Shown: positions 35,759 through 45,200 of the stretch, in pieces
Position numbering within the stretch: the stretch's first letter is position 1
Layout of the letters: the number at the start of each line of letters is the position of its first letter
Assembly: GCF_017872975.1 (NCBI RefSeq)
Contig: NZ_JAGGJP010000013.1
Coordinates: forward strand, 1-64,000
Length of the DNA stretch: 64,000 bases
Reading direction: 5' to 3'
Source of the DNA: Rubellimicrobium aerolatum
Lineage (GTDB): Bacteria; Pseudomonadota; Alphaproteobacteria; Rhodobacterales; Rhodobacteraceae
Notes under the pieces: model-generated
The model's input: the letters and a program-made list of their open reading frames with translations, nothing else
Told to the model about the DNA's origin: nothing
The model's database searches: none
Position numbers and translations under genes: made by a program

Positions 35759-36370
35759 TCAGGCCGCCTGCTGGGCGGCGTCAGCCTCGCGGGCCTGCTT
35801 GAGGACGCGGGCGTACCAGGACACCTGGTCCAGCATCTCCTTGAGGGAACCCGCGAGCATCCCCTCGATGGCTTCCATGGGCTCGGGGTTGGGGTTGTAG
35901 GCCGAGACGCGGAAGAAGTCCGAGCCCCCGATGTGGACGCCGCCCCGCACCGGGACCATCTGCGACTCGATGCCGATCAGGCGCAGGTGCTCGACCGCGC
36001 GAGCCGCGCCCACGCTGCCGTAGCCGATGGTGCCCATGGGCTTGGTGCGCCAGGCCGAGTAGTTCTGGTCGAAGGCGTTCTTGAGCGCCCCGGTAATCGA
36101 GCGGTTGTATTCGGCGACAAGGAACACGTAGCCGTCGAAGCCCGCGACCGTTTCCTGCCAGCGCACCACGCGCGGGTCGGTGGCGGGCATGAAGAAGTCC
36201 GAGGCCGGGGCGTCGAAGACGGGCAGGTCGAAGTCCCGTAGGTCCACGAGCTCTACCTCGATGTCGTCGCGCTCCCGCATCTTCGCCAGCGCCCACTGGG
36301 CAGGCTTGTCGGCCCAGCGGGCCTGACGGGTGGAGGAGATGATAAGGGCGATGCGGGGCTTCTGAGCCAT
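35759..36370 (-). CDS. NADPH-dependent FMN reductase
   Basis: A 203-residue flavodoxin-fold oxidoreductase. The FMN phosphate loop is ALIISSTRQARWADKPAQW, and the hallmark EYNRSITGALKNAFDQ and TIGYGSVGAARAVEHLR are present. The start at 36370 has AGGAAG seven bases upstream; an earlier Met adds eight residues. It is divergent from an HxlR gene with a short operator-bearing gap and is followed by a pirin gene, a common pairing in which HxlR represses the reductase until an electrophile or quinone appears. Confidence 0.85.
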   Translation of the reverse strand: MAQKPRIALIISSTRQARWADKPAQWALAKMRERDDIEVELVDLRDFDLPVFDAPASDFFMPATDPRVVRWQETVAGFDGYVFLVAEYNRSITGALKNAFDQNYSAWRTKPMGTIGYGSVGAARAVEHLRLIGIESQMVPVRGGVHIGGSDFFRVSAYNPNPEPMEAIEGMLAGSLKEMLDQVSWYARVLKQAREADAAQQAA

Positions 36371-36434
36371 GATGCTTCCTGTGGTGGGGGACACCGCCCG
36401 GCCCTTGTGTCAGGGCCAAGTCGGTATAGATTTG

Positions 36435-36446
36435 TGACTGAGGTCA
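36435..36446. promoter_or_regulatory. Candidate HxlR operator
   Basis: TGAC-TGAG-GTCA is an inverted repeat in the 94-bp gap between the divergent FMN reductase and HxlR genes. The flanks GTCGGTA and CACCGAC extend a looser symmetry. Both genes are the expected targets. Confidence 0.45.
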
Positions 36447-36464
36447 AAATAGGCACCGACCCAG

Positions 36465-36896
36465 ATGGCGCAAGAAGGCACAACGTTGATACCGGGGCAC
36501 AGGGAGAGCACCACCGAGGACACCAGCGTGGAGGACCTCCTCCACTCCCAGCCCTGCCAGGCCGTCGCGGGCACCCTCTCTCTCGTGGGCAACAAGTGGT
36601 CGGTGATCGTCGTCATGCTGCTGGCCGAGCGGCCGCGCCGGTTCAACGAGCTCAAGCGCTCCATTGGCGACGTGTCCCAGCGGATGCTCACGCTCACCCT
36701 GCGCGAGCTGGAGCGGGAAGGCCTGGTGTCCCGCACGGTGTTCCCGACCATCCCGCCCCGGGTGGACTACGCGCTCACCGACCTTGGCCACTCGCTCAAG
36801 GAGCCGGTGAACGCCCTGGGGCTCTGGGCTATCCGGAACCAGTCGGCGCTGGCGGAGGCACGGCTGAGGTTCGACGCACAGGGTAAGGCCGCATGA
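36465..36896 (+). CDS. HxlR-family transcriptional regulator
   Basis: A 143-residue winged-helix regulator. The HxlR core is complete: PCQAVAGTLSLVGNKWSVIV with Cys31, RPRRFNELKRSI, VSQRMLTLTLRELEREGLV and VDYALTDLGHSL. The N-terminal Cys is the sensor residue of the redox-responding members (HypR, QorR, YodB types). It probably represses itself and the divergent FMN reductase-pirin genes. An IS element lies 20 bases beyond its stop. Confidence 0.88.
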   Translation: MAQEGTTLIPGHRESTTEDTSVEDLLHSQPCQAVAGTLSLVGNKWSVIVVMLLAERPRRFNELKRSIGDVSQRMLTLTLRELEREGLVSRTVFPTIPPRVDYALTDLGHSLKEPVNALGLWAIRNQSALAEARLRFDAQGKAA

Positions 36897-36916
36897 CGTT
36901 CTGACCTTTGGTGCAG

Positions 36917-38564
36917 AATTCTTGGATGCCGTTGAAGAACTCGAGCTTGAGCGACGGCTGACCCCGTGATTCCCTTTGTGTGAGCGGCAGGGAGGGGCGG
37001 GGCCATGATGGGGCGTCTGGTCGAGCGGGCTCAGCTCTTCTACGAGTTCAGCCTGGAGCGGCACATGCCGGCGGAGCACCTGCTCAGGCGCCTGGACGCG
37101 GCGCTGGACCTGTCTTGGCTCAGGGCTGAACTGGCGCCCTTCTACAGCGCGATCGGCCGGCCCTCGATCGACCCCGAGCTGATGATCAGGATGCTGCTGG
37201 TGGGCTACTGCTACGGGGTGCGGTCCGAGCGGCGGCTCTGCGACGAGGTCCACCTGAACCTGGGCTATCGCTGGTTTTGCCGCCTGGGCCTTGATGGCGC
37301 CGTCCCCGACCACTCGACCTTCTCCAAGGCGCGGCACGGCCGGTTCCGCGAGGCCGAAGTGTTCCGCCGCGTGTTTGAGCGCGTGGTCGGAGCCTGCATG
37401 GGCGTAGGCCTCGTGGGCGGCGAGGGCTTCGCGATCGACGCGTCGGTCATCGAGGCGGATGCGAGCTACGCGCAGCGGGTCGAGGGACCCACGCTGCCGC
37501 CCGAGCGGGCCGACCCGGCGAGCGCCACGCGGCCCGTGCGGGAGTACCTGGCGGCGCTTGATGTGGCCGCGGCTCGGGTGGCTGGCGCCGTGGACGGAAT
37601 GGACGGGCAGGACCAGCCCGAACGCCTTGCGGCCGAGCCGGCGCCGGCGAAGTCGCTCTCCCTCACCGATCCGGCCGCGGCCTGGACCTCCAAGGGCGCC
37701 CGCAAGGCCTCGTTCGCTTACGCGGTCAACTACCTGGTGGATCTCAAGCGCGCCATCATCGTGGACACGCAGGCCTCGCCAGCGCGCTGGACCGAAGAGG
37801 TGGCCACCACCGCCCTGATGATCGAGCGCACGCGAGAGCGCTTCGGCCTCCAGCCCTCCCGCCTCGCCGCCGACTCGGCCTACGGCTCAGGACGGCTCGT
37901 GGGCTGGCTTATGGCGCGCGGGATCGAGCCGCACGTGCCCCTGCTCGATCGCGTGACGCAGACCAAGGGCGTGCTCACCCGGGCCGCGTTCACCTTCGAC
38001 CGCGAGCGCGACGTCTACATCTGCCCGGCCGGTCATGAGCTGGCCACCTCCGGCCACGTCGCCGCCGCCGGATTCAGGCAGTACCGGGCCAAGCCTACGG
38101 CCTGCGGCCCTTGCGCTCTCAAGCCACGATGCACCTCGGGCGTGGCGCGGCTGATCGGCCGCAACGTCCACGAGGACGAGCGCGAGCACGTCCGCCAGAT
38201 CGCAGGCACCCCTGCGTTCAAGCGCTCAACCCGCGAGCGGCGAAAGGTCGAGATGCTGTTCGCCCACCTCAAGAGGAACCTCGGCCTGAGGCGGCTCAGG
38301 CTCCGTGGCCCGACCGGCGCCGGCGACGAGTTCCTCCTCGCCGCCACCGCCCAGAACCTCCGCAGGCTCGCCCGAAGCCTAGCCGCGCCGCCTCCGGCGA
38401 GCGCGACGGCCCCGGCCTGAGCTGGCCGGACGACCTGGAGCGGCAACTCCACCCGCCCGAGGCGGAGGACCACAGGCGACCCAGCACCTACGAGGCCCGT
38501 CAGAGCCCCTGACCGGGCCCCCAAGCGCCACCCGACCGGCCTTTTTCCACGGAATCCTTGAATT
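36917..38564 (+). mobile_element. IS1182-type insertion sequence
   Basis: A 1.65-kb element with one transposase gene. Candidate terminal inverted repeats are AATTCTTGGATGCCGTTGAA (36917-36936) and TTCCACGGAATCCTTGAATT (38545-38564), matching at 16 of 20 positions. No clear target duplication was seen. The element inserted just after the HxlR gene and did not obviously break a gene. Confidence 0.65.
37005..38420 (+). CDS. IS1182-family DDE transposase
   Basis: A 471-residue transposase. The N-terminal DUF772-type domain (MPAEHLLRRLDAALDLSWLR to PDHSTFSKAR) is followed by the catalytic DDE triad: Asp145 in GFAIDASVIEAD, an Asp near 288 in RLAADSAYGSG, and a Glu near 414 in RRKVEMLFAHLKRNLGL. 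A zinc-like Cys cluster (CGPCALKPRC) precedes the last part. The frame is complete, so the element may still be active. Confidence 0.92.
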   Translation: MMGRLVERAQLFYEFSLERHMPAEHLLRRLDAALDLSWLRAELAPFYSAIGRPSIDPELMIRMLLVGYCYGVRSERRLCDEVHLNLGYRWFCRLGLDGAVPDHSTFSKARHGRFREAEVFRRVFERVVGACMGVGLVGGEGFAIDASVIEADASYAQRVEGPTLPPERADPASATRPVREYLAALDVAAARVAGAVDGMDGQDQPERLAAEPAPAKSLSLTDPAAAWTSKGARKASFAYAVNYLVDLKRAIIVDTQASPARWTEEVATTALMIERTRERFGLQPSRLAADSAYGSGRLVGWLMARGIEPHVPLLDRVTQTKGVLTRAAFTFDRERDVYICPAGHELATSGHVAAAGFRQYRAKPTACGPCALKPRCTSGVARLIGRNVHEDEREHVRQIAGTPAFKRSTRERRKVEMLFAHLKRNLGLRRLRLRGPTGAGDEFLLAATAQNLRRLARSLAAPPPASATAPA

Positions 38565-38673
38565 GTTAGCCGGTGAGCGCGTGGATGGCGGGGTCGGAGG
38601 GGCAGTCCGAACCGCGGCGGCGGCCGTTCCGGGCGCCCCGCCCGGACGAACCGGGCGGGGCGCGGCGCGGGCC

Positions 38674-38997
38674 TCAGTCCTCGCGCCGCTCGCTCGGCCG
38701 CGACCAGATCAGCCGGTAGCCCTCGCCGTCCTCGCCCTCGACGAGGTTGGCGAACACCGGGGCGGCGAAGCTCGGGTCGTCGAGCTTGAGGGCGAGGTAG
38801 GCGCGGCCCCCTTGCGAGGTCTTGGTCCAGCCCGCGCCGATCTCGGCCGCGCCCACGAACACGCGGTGGGTGGGGGCGCTGTCGCTCGCGCGCGTCTCCG
38901 CGGGCACGATGCGGACGCGTTTGGCCTGCACGCCGAGGGTGACGATCTCGCCGGTGTAGGCGTCGCCGGTCTTGCGGAAGGTGCCGATGGTGGCCAT
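38674..38997 (-). CDS. DUF736-family protein
   Basis: A 107-residue DUF736 protein of the kind carried by many alphaproteobacterial plasmids near ardC and transfer genes. The pattern is typical: MATIGTFRKTGDAYTGEI, then HRVFVGAAEIGAGWTKTS, GGRAYLALKLDDPSFAAPVFANL and YRLIWSRP. The start was set at the ATG giving MATIG, with AAGGAG just upstream. Function is unknown; members are small single-domain beta proteins. A decayed opposite-strand copy lies at about 39430-39598. Confidence 0.88.
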   Translation of the reverse strand: MATIGTFRKTGDAYTGEIVTLGVQAKRVRIVPAETRASDSAPTHRVFVGAAEIGAGWTKTSQGGRAYLALKLDDPSFAAPVFANLVEGEDGEGYRLIWSRPSERRED

Positions 38998-39642
38998 GGG
39001 GTGTCTCCTTGCTCCAGATCCTCGAGCCCGCGACCGCCGCGGCCTCGATGGGGATCGACCGGCCGGAGGCGCGGCCCGGCGCACCCCGCCCCGGGCGGGG
39101 CCTGACGGCCAAGGAGGGCTTTGTTGGCGCGCGAGGAAGGGCCCTGCGGCCTGGGGAAGAAAGCCCGACGCCGCCGTTGCGCCCGCGGCCCCGAGGCGCA
39201 GCCGTCCTTGGGCCAGATCCCCCCATCGACGAGGCCACGGCGGTCGCGGGAGACGGATCACGGCAAAGCCCAGGAGACCGGACCCCGGCCCTCGGTCCCC
39301 CTCCGCACCGGCGGGCGCCAGCGCCCGGCCGAGCGCCGCCTCGGGGGACGGGCCAAGCGCGCCGTGTCCCGCCGGAGGACCTCCCGCGCCAGGGTTCCCC
39401 TCCCCCGCGTGCCTGTAGGCCCGGCCAGGGTTCGGGTGGCGCGGGCTGGACCAGGACCTCGCAGGGAGGTCGCGCCTACCTCGCCGACAAGGGCGACATG
39501 CCGAGCCGCGTCTCGGGGGTTCGGATGCCAAGACAAGGACGAACGAGGGCTCCCACCGGCTCATCGGGTCGCGGCCGAGCGGCCGGCGCGAGGACTGAGG
39601 CCCGTGTCGTGCCCGGCCCGGCCTGTCCGGGCGGGGCGCCCT
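38998..39642. other. Gene-poor region between DUF736 and HNH copy 2
   Basis: Apart from the decayed DUF736 copy at its right end, nothing is recognised. GC is very high and long open frames on all strands here are composition effects. Confidence 0.45.
39430..39598 (+). pseudogene. Decayed DUF736 gene fragment
   Basis: The plus strand reads GAGWTRTSQGGRAYLADK, matching GAGWTKTSQGGRAYLALK of the intact DUF736 gene, and after a frame change ends GSHRLIGSRPSGRRED-stop, matching GEGYRLIWSRPSERRED-stop. The first half of the gene is missing and the frame is broken between the two blocks. It is inverted relative to the intact copy. Confidence 0.8.
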
Positions 39643-40104
39643 CTACCGCCCGAGCAGGTCGCCCAGGGCGCGCCGCGCGTGCGCCTTGCGCCACCGCGTC
39701 CGCCGGTGCTCGGGGGCGTCGTGGAGCATGTGGCAGCGCTGGCAGAGCGCGGCGAGGTCGCGGGGGCCGTTGCGGCTGGGGTCATGCCGCAAGTGACAGC
39801 TCGCCAGCACCACCCGGGTGACGGGGAGCCAGGGGACGTGATCGAGACCGGCCAAGCTCGGCTGCCGCGCCTCCAGCACGGCGGGCGGGGCCAGGCCCCG
39901 CACCCGCCGGCCCCGGCCGTCGCGCCAAGTCGCTCGCTCCTCGTCCCACCAGGTGCCCGCGCCGTCGCCCAGGTGGACAACCTTGCGCCCGTGCGGCCGC
40001 CCGCAGCGCTCGCAGCGGCCTCGGGCCCGCCCGAAGCGGATGAGCCGCGACAGCTCCGGCCAGTCGATGGGGTACAGCCAGCGGTTCTCAGGGGCGATCG
40101 GCAT
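39643..40104 (-). CDS. HNH endonuclease-like protein, copy 2
   Basis: A 153-residue HNH protein nearly identical to the one at 4728-5189: same start (MPIAPENRW), same zinc Cys pairs (CERCGRPHGR, LCQRCHMLHD) and HNH core (SCHLRHDPSRNG). Differences cluster at the C-terminus (AHARRALGDLLGR against AFLRRAMGDLLVR). It lies on the same strand as copy 1. No Abi gene precedes this copy, so the HNH unit moves or duplicates without it. The function is not known. Confidence 0.8.
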   Translation of the reverse strand: MPIAPENRWLYPIDWPELSRLIRFGRARGRCERCGRPHGRKVVHLGDGAGTWWDEERATWRDGRGRRVRGLAPPAVLEARQPSLAGLDHVPWLPVTRVVLASCHLRHDPSRNGPRDLAALCQRCHMLHDAPEHRRTRWRKAHARRALGDLLGR

Positions 40105-40235
40105 GGGGGCGAATCTGAGTCAGACGGGCCGGAATGCCAAGGGACGGCCGGGCGGGAACGCGGGTCCTGTGGCCTTGGCGCGTCCGCCCCGCCAGGGCCG
40201 ACCCACCGCAGACCGCGCGAGGGGGACTGACCCAA
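39643..40235. repeat. Long direct repeat, copy 2 (HNH gene and upstream DNA)
   Basis: Matches 4728-5320 in the same orientation about 34.9 kb away, including upstream non-coding DNA. Recombination between the copies could delete or amplify the whole T4SS segment. Confidence 0.75.
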
Positions 40236-40433
40236 GGACCGCTCCCGCGAGCCCCGAGCGGGACCTCGGCTGCGCCGTCCGCAGGCGGAGCCGAGCGGCT
40301 GGCTGTCTCAGGGTTTATCTCCGCGCCGCGCGAGCCAGATCAGGGGCAACAACACCCCTCCAGGCGTCCTTCGGGTGCTCAACACTGAGGGGGTGATTTG
40401 TTTCGGGCCGTCCTGGTAGTCCGCTCTCCGAGG
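40105..40433. other. Intergenic region between HNH copy 2 and the VPLPA-CTERM gene
   Basis: The left third is the upstream part of the HNH repeat. No gene was seen in the rest. Confidence 0.4.
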
Positions 40434-41102
40434 TCAGGCCCTGGCCCGTCTGCGACGCCACCCGAGCGCCCCGATCCCGGCCAGGGCCGCCCCCAGGAGC
40501 GTCACCGAGGCGGGAAGCGGCACCGGGGCTGGGACTGTGGTGGAGGCTGCCAGCCCGGCCTTCGGGAAGCGGCCGTGGACCTTCACGTCGAGGGTGGCGG
40601 GAGCTGTCCAGTACGTCTGGGTCCGGCCCATGACCCGCATGCGGCCCTCCTCGTAGAACAGCCAGAAGGGCAGGTTGCCGGTGCCGCCCGGGCTGAAGGC
40701 GCCGCCGAACTGCGTGATGTTCCCCTGGGTGTCCGTCTTCAGATAGACGCTCGCTACCTCTGGCTCGCCCCACGTCGCGCGGTAGCCCCGTCCCAGGCGG
40801 GCCGTCGCCGAAATCAGGGTGCCGGGATCGGACTCGTAGGCCGAGCGCGGCCCGTAGCTGTAGACCCCCCCTTGGCGGTAGAGGTTGGTGTAGTCGACGC
40901 TCACCAGGGACTCGAGGTCGAGACGGACCCGGACCCGGCCCGGCCCCTCCCGGCCGACCAGGCTCTGCGGTCGATAGGATAGGTAAGGCACCCACTGGAA
41001 GTCACCGACCGTGCTCACCTCGAAGGTGACGGGGACGGCATGGACGGGGGCGGCCATCCCGAGGACGGCGGCTAACATGAGGACGGCGGCGGGCAGCTTC
41101 AT
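40434..41102 (-). CDS. VPLPA-CTERM sorting-domain protein, exported
   Basis: A 222-residue exported protein. The signal peptide runs to about residue 22 (LGMAAPVHA). The body is beta-rich with no known domain. The C-terminus ends PAPVPLPASVTLLGAALAG followed by a short hydrophobic stretch and WRRRRARA: the VPLPA box, membrane segment and basic tail of the PEP-CTERM-like sorting signal handled by an exosortase. The protein would be processed and placed at or beyond the outer surface. No exosortase gene is in the window, so the host must supply it. Such proteins are common in Rhodobacterales and unusual next to transfer genes. Confidence 0.82.
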   Translation of the reverse strand: MKLPAAVLMLAAVLGMAAPVHAVPVTFEVSTVGDFQWVPYLSYRPQSLVGREGPGRVRVRLDLESLVSVDYTNLYRQGGVYSYGPRSAYESDPGTLISATARLGRGYRATWGEPEVASVYLKTDTQGNITQFGGAFSPGGTGNLPFWLFYEEGRMRVMGRTQTYWTAPATLDVKVHGRFPKAGLAASTTVPAPVPLPASVTLLGAALAGIGALGWRRRRARA

Positions 41103-41488
41103 TCCAGACTCCCAGGAGGCGACGCGTTAACCTTGCTCCCGCCCACGGGACGGCCGTGCTCACCCTTTCGGCGTAGAAGGACGGAGGTCTTGAGCATGTT
41201 GGAGGAGCGGAGCCGATCTGGTGGAGCGCCATAGAACGGGCTTGGCATCCGCGCTGCGCAAGCTACCCCGGAGCGGCATCGGTTGGACGCGTCCGCAGGA
41301 GCGCGCGGTTGGCGGTTTGGACCGTGTGCTGCCGCATCTGATGGACCTAACCGGGGAGGCGTAACAGCCTGGAGATGCCGTGAGGTGTCGCGCGGCCACT
41401 CCGGGTCGAGTTTTTTTGCCTCTCCCGGTCGGCTGGACGGCGCCGTGGTCAGTCGGCGGCGAGACCCTTGGCGTGGGCTCTGCTTACC
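41103..41488. other. Intergenic region with dispersed repeat copy 2
   Basis: No gene is supported. It contains the second copy of the 70-bp dispersed repeat and a T-run near 41410 without a convincing stem. Confidence 0.4.
41256..41324. repeat. Degenerate dispersed repeat, copy 2
   Basis: Matches 15029-15096. Here the plus frame reads RSGIGWTRPQERAVGGLDR onward to a stop after TGEA, which looks like the C-terminus of a vanished protein. Confidence 0.5.
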
Positions 41489-42145
41489 CTAAGACAGGTG
41501 GTCCGTAGGGAGGATCATCACCTCGGAGGCCGTGTCGAACCACTGCGGCCCAGTGAGCGCGTTCTCGACGACGAACAGCGCCTCCAGCCAAAGCCAGGGC
41601 GCGCGGGTGGCGATCTCCTCGGCGGCCGTGAGGATCTCGGTGGCGAGGGCTGCGTGCGGCGAGATGGAGTGACGATCGATCCTCACCCCCTGGAGCGCCA
41701 CCGCCGGGTCCGCAAGGAGCCGCAGGAGGCCGCCCCGCACCAAAGCGAGGAGCGCGGCCTGCTCGCCTTGCCACGGGCCCTCGTCCCAGAGCGCCACCAT
41801 CAGAGCCAGCAGGACGAGATCCCGCTCCCGGCCGAGTCCTGAGGCCCCGTCGAAGAGGCTCCGGATGACCTGCCCATGGGCGCGCTTCACGTGCCGCTCG
41901 GCGAGCCCGTCCACCTGCAGGGCCCCCGGGGGGCAGCGCAGCGGGCCCCTGTCCCCGCGGTGGCGGTCGATGCAAGCGACCACCGGCAGGAACAAGTAGG
42001 TCGATCGCTTCTCGGCCAGCTCGCCGAAGAACGCCATCAGGCGCTCGGTGACCGCACCACGCGGCCAACTGGCGCGGATCTCTCCAAGGAGCGCTGGCAT
42101 GTCACTGTAGCCCCGCCACACCCAGGCCCGGACCTGGGCCAGCAC
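41489..42145 (-). CDS. Hypothetical protein downstream of traA
   Basis: A 218-residue protein of unknown family, read from a GTG at 42145 (an ATG at 42100 is an alternative). It is Leu/Ala-rich and probably helical (LLGEIRASW, VIRSLFDGASGLGRERDLVLLALMV), with no signal peptide or membrane segment. It lies 122 bases after the relaxase gene on the same strand, so it may be the last gene of that transcript. A second overlapping frame of similar length is judged a composition shadow because this one has fewer Arg/Pro runs. Confidence 0.5.
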   Translation of the reverse strand: MLAQVRAWVWRGYSDMPALLGEIRASWPRGAVTERLMAFFGELAEKRSTYLFLPVVACIDRHRGDRGPLRCPPGALQVDGLAERHVKRAHGQVIRSLFDGASGLGRERDLVLLALMVALWDEGPWQGEQAALLALVRGGLLRLLADPAVALQGVRIDRHSISPHAALATEILTAAEEIATRAPWLWLEALFVVENALTGPQWFDTASEVMILPTDHLS

Positions 42146-42267
42146 GGCACCGGCGTGGAACGCCGCGCCGCTCGAGCCGCTGCCATCGCCACCGCCTCAT
42201 CCAGTCCCGGATCGCCACAGGGCTTTCCCCCGAGGGCTGTCTCTCCGGTTCAACGCGCCTGGCCCTG

Positions 42268-45200
42268 TCACGGCTTCATCCGGGGACCCTGGCGCAGCCG
42301 GGAGGCCAAGACGAGGCGGCGCCCTTCCTCGACCGCCGCCCGCTCGCCCTGCCCGATTCGCTGCACGACGTCCCCCAGGGTGGCCAGCGTCGCGCGCGGG
42401 ATCTCTGGATCCCCCTCGCCCCCGGGCTCGGCCAGAGCCTGGGCCGCGCCTGGCCCCAGCCGCTCCATGAGGCGCACCGCCTCGGGCCCCAGGCGACCCT
42501 CCACCGCTCGCACGAAGCTCGCCACCTCGCCCGCAACCGCCGCATCGGCCTGCAGCAAAGCCCAGGCCTCCGCGCGCTCGGGCGGGGTGCCGGCCGCGCC
42601 AAGGGCGCGCACAGCCGCCTCGGCCCTCGCTGACAGCGTCGGCACACCGGTGGCCGCCGCCGCCCGCCGGGCCTCCAGCCCGGCCAGGGCGCCCTGTGCG
42701 GCCGCCGCCTCCGCGTCCCCGATCCGCCGCACGGCTGGGCCCACGGCTTGCGCCACGCGCTCCGCCTGCGCTCGGGCCGCCCGCGCCGCCCGCCCGGCCA
42801 GGAGCCCTGCTCGCCCTGCGAGCGATCCGAGCTGCTCCGGGTCAGCCTCAATCCGCCGCGCCGCCGAGGTCGGCCCGTGCGTCGCCACCAGATCCGTGAG
42901 CCGCGCGGCGGCCGCCTCCGGGTTGCGGTAGGCGCCGGCGAGGTAGCGCCCCAAGGCCTCCCGCTCTCGCCGCACCGCCGGATCGATGGCCGCCGCCGCC
43001 GCTCCGGCCGCGGCCCGCTCCGCCGAACCCAGGGGCGCTACGGCGTGCGGCGCGATCAGCCACCGCGGCGCGGACGAGGCCTCCGGTCTCGCCCCCGAGG
43101 TCGACCCCGCGACGGCACGGCTCGGTCGGGGGTCCGACCCGGCGCTCGTCCGGACCGGGGCCGCCTCCGCGGCCCGGGCTCCGGCCCCGGGGACGCCCGG
43201 TTGGATCTCCGGCGCGGCCCGCTCGGCCGACCTCACGCTCGGCCAAGCCCCCTGCCCCACCTCCGGCCTCAGGTCCGGGGGCAACTCGTCCCGCGTGGCC
43301 CAGGCGACCGAGGCGGCCCGCACCTCCGGCCGGCTCATCTGACGCGCCAGCTGCGCGAGGCCCATGGCCGTCTCCCGGGCCGCGAAGATCCGGGCGCTCT
43401 CTCGCTGCCGCGTCAGCGCCACGTAGGACGACGCCTGCCGCCAGTGCGCCGAGTGCAGCAGGTACGTGTGGTCGATCGTCTTGCCCTGGCCCTTGTAGAT
43501 GGTGCCGGCGTAGCCATGCCGGAAGCCGGTGAACTCCCCCGCCCGCCAGCTCACCTCGCGCCCAGCCTGCCCATCGAGCCGCGCCGTGATCCGCCCCGTG
43601 CGTGCGTCGAGGCCGGTGATCACCCCGGCGTTGCCGTTCCAGAGCCGCGCGCTCCGCAGCGTCTCGGTCACCTGCACGCGGTCGCCCACGGCGAAGAGGG
43701 CCGCCCCGTGCTTGGTCTCGAGCCGCATGTCCTCGCCGAGTTCGCCCCGGGCCTTGCGGACGGCCCGGAGCTCGGCGTTCAGCGCGTCGACCTCCCTGTT
43801 GGTGTAAGCGAACACGAACCGCGTGGCGTGCGGATCGGCCGCCGTGTCCGCCGACCAGCGCGCCACCAGCGCCGCCCGCGCCGCCTCCTGGGTTCCCGCC
43901 CAGTGCAGCGCGCCCTCGCGCGCGAAGGCCGCCACTGCCGCCTCGGTGCGACTCTCCGCCAGATCCTGCGCCGCCTGCCGCTGCCAGTCGACCTTTTGGC
44001 GCGTCACCTGGATGATCTCAGCCGAGCCGTGCTGGGCCTTGAGCTCCGTGAAGAGCCCGCCCCGCTCGATGGAGGCGAGCTGCCGGTCGTCGCCGGCGAG
44101 CAGCACCTTGGCCCCGCTGCGCCGCGCCTCCGCCAGGAGCTCGCCGGTGACGCGGGCGTCGCACATCGCCGCCTCGTCGACCACGACCAGCGTCCGCGCG
44201 CCCCAGGTGACCCGCCCGTTCTTGAGCCGGAACAGCTCGGAATGCACCGTCGCAGCCCGGCCCGGCCGGGCCACAGCCACCGGCCCCACCCCGGAGCCCG
44301 CCCCCGCCCCGAACCCGTCCGCCGCGAGGTCCTGCGCCACGGCGTTCGTGGGCGCGAGCCCGATGACCTCGTAGCCCGCGGCCTCGTGCGCGGCGCGCAC
44401 GGCCCCCAGCATGTGGCTCTTGCCGGTCCCGGCCCGGCCCTCAAGGAGGACGAGACCCCCCGGCCCCACAGCGCGGTCGAACGCCGCCCGTTGGTCCGCC
44501 CGCAGCGTCCGGCCCTCAAGCCCGGTGTCTCGAGCCGTGGCGCTCAAGCCTCCGTGCCGGCTCGCGGCCACTGCAGCCCCGTCCGCCAGCGCCGCCCGCT
44601 CCTGCGCGCGGACCTCGCGCGTCGTGTAGCGCCCGACCGGTGCCCCCGTCGCCGGATCGTGGAGCGCCAGCACGTCACCGTGCCCCAGCACCTGCGCCTT
44701 CACGGCGAGGTGCTCAGCCCCATCAGGAATGTGCTTGGCGAGGAAGCGGTCGAGCTCCCTCTCGGTGAAGCTCGCGTGGCCTCGCGTCAGCGCCTGCAGC
44801 ACCGTCTCAGGGCTCCGCGCCAGCACCGCATTCGCCCGCGCCACCTCTTCGGCCCGCGCCACCGCCGCCGAGTCCGGCACCCGCATCCGCACCGGCCCCA
44901 CATGCCGGCCCGGCACTGGGGCCGTTGCGTCGACCCGGAGCTCGAGCCCGTGCCGGGCGAAGTAGGCGTCCTGATGGGCCCGCCAGAGCTCCCCCCAGCG
45001 CGCGCCGTCGGTCACCGCCGCGCGGCCCCCCAGACTCCGCACCACCGGGTCGAGGTCGCGCGCCTTGCGTGCCGCGAGGCGGTCCCCCTCCACCCGCCGC
45101 GTGGTGATCAGGAGATGCGCGTGGTGGTTGGCCCGCTCCCCTTCGGCCTCGCCCCCCTCGCCCGGGCCGTCGCCGCCATGCGGGGCGTGCACGTCGAGCT

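Noticed and set aside
32593-35900. Long plus-strand frames (766 and 657 residues) across the dapA-like, lysE-like and pirin genes
   Set aside because: They run in other frames through several clearly recognised genes and are Arg/Pro-rich. They exist because stop codons are rare at this GC level.
41484-42068. 194-residue frame overlapping the hypothetical gene after traA
   Set aside because: Arg/Gly/Pro-rich alternative frame; the overlapping 218-residue frame has a more natural composition.
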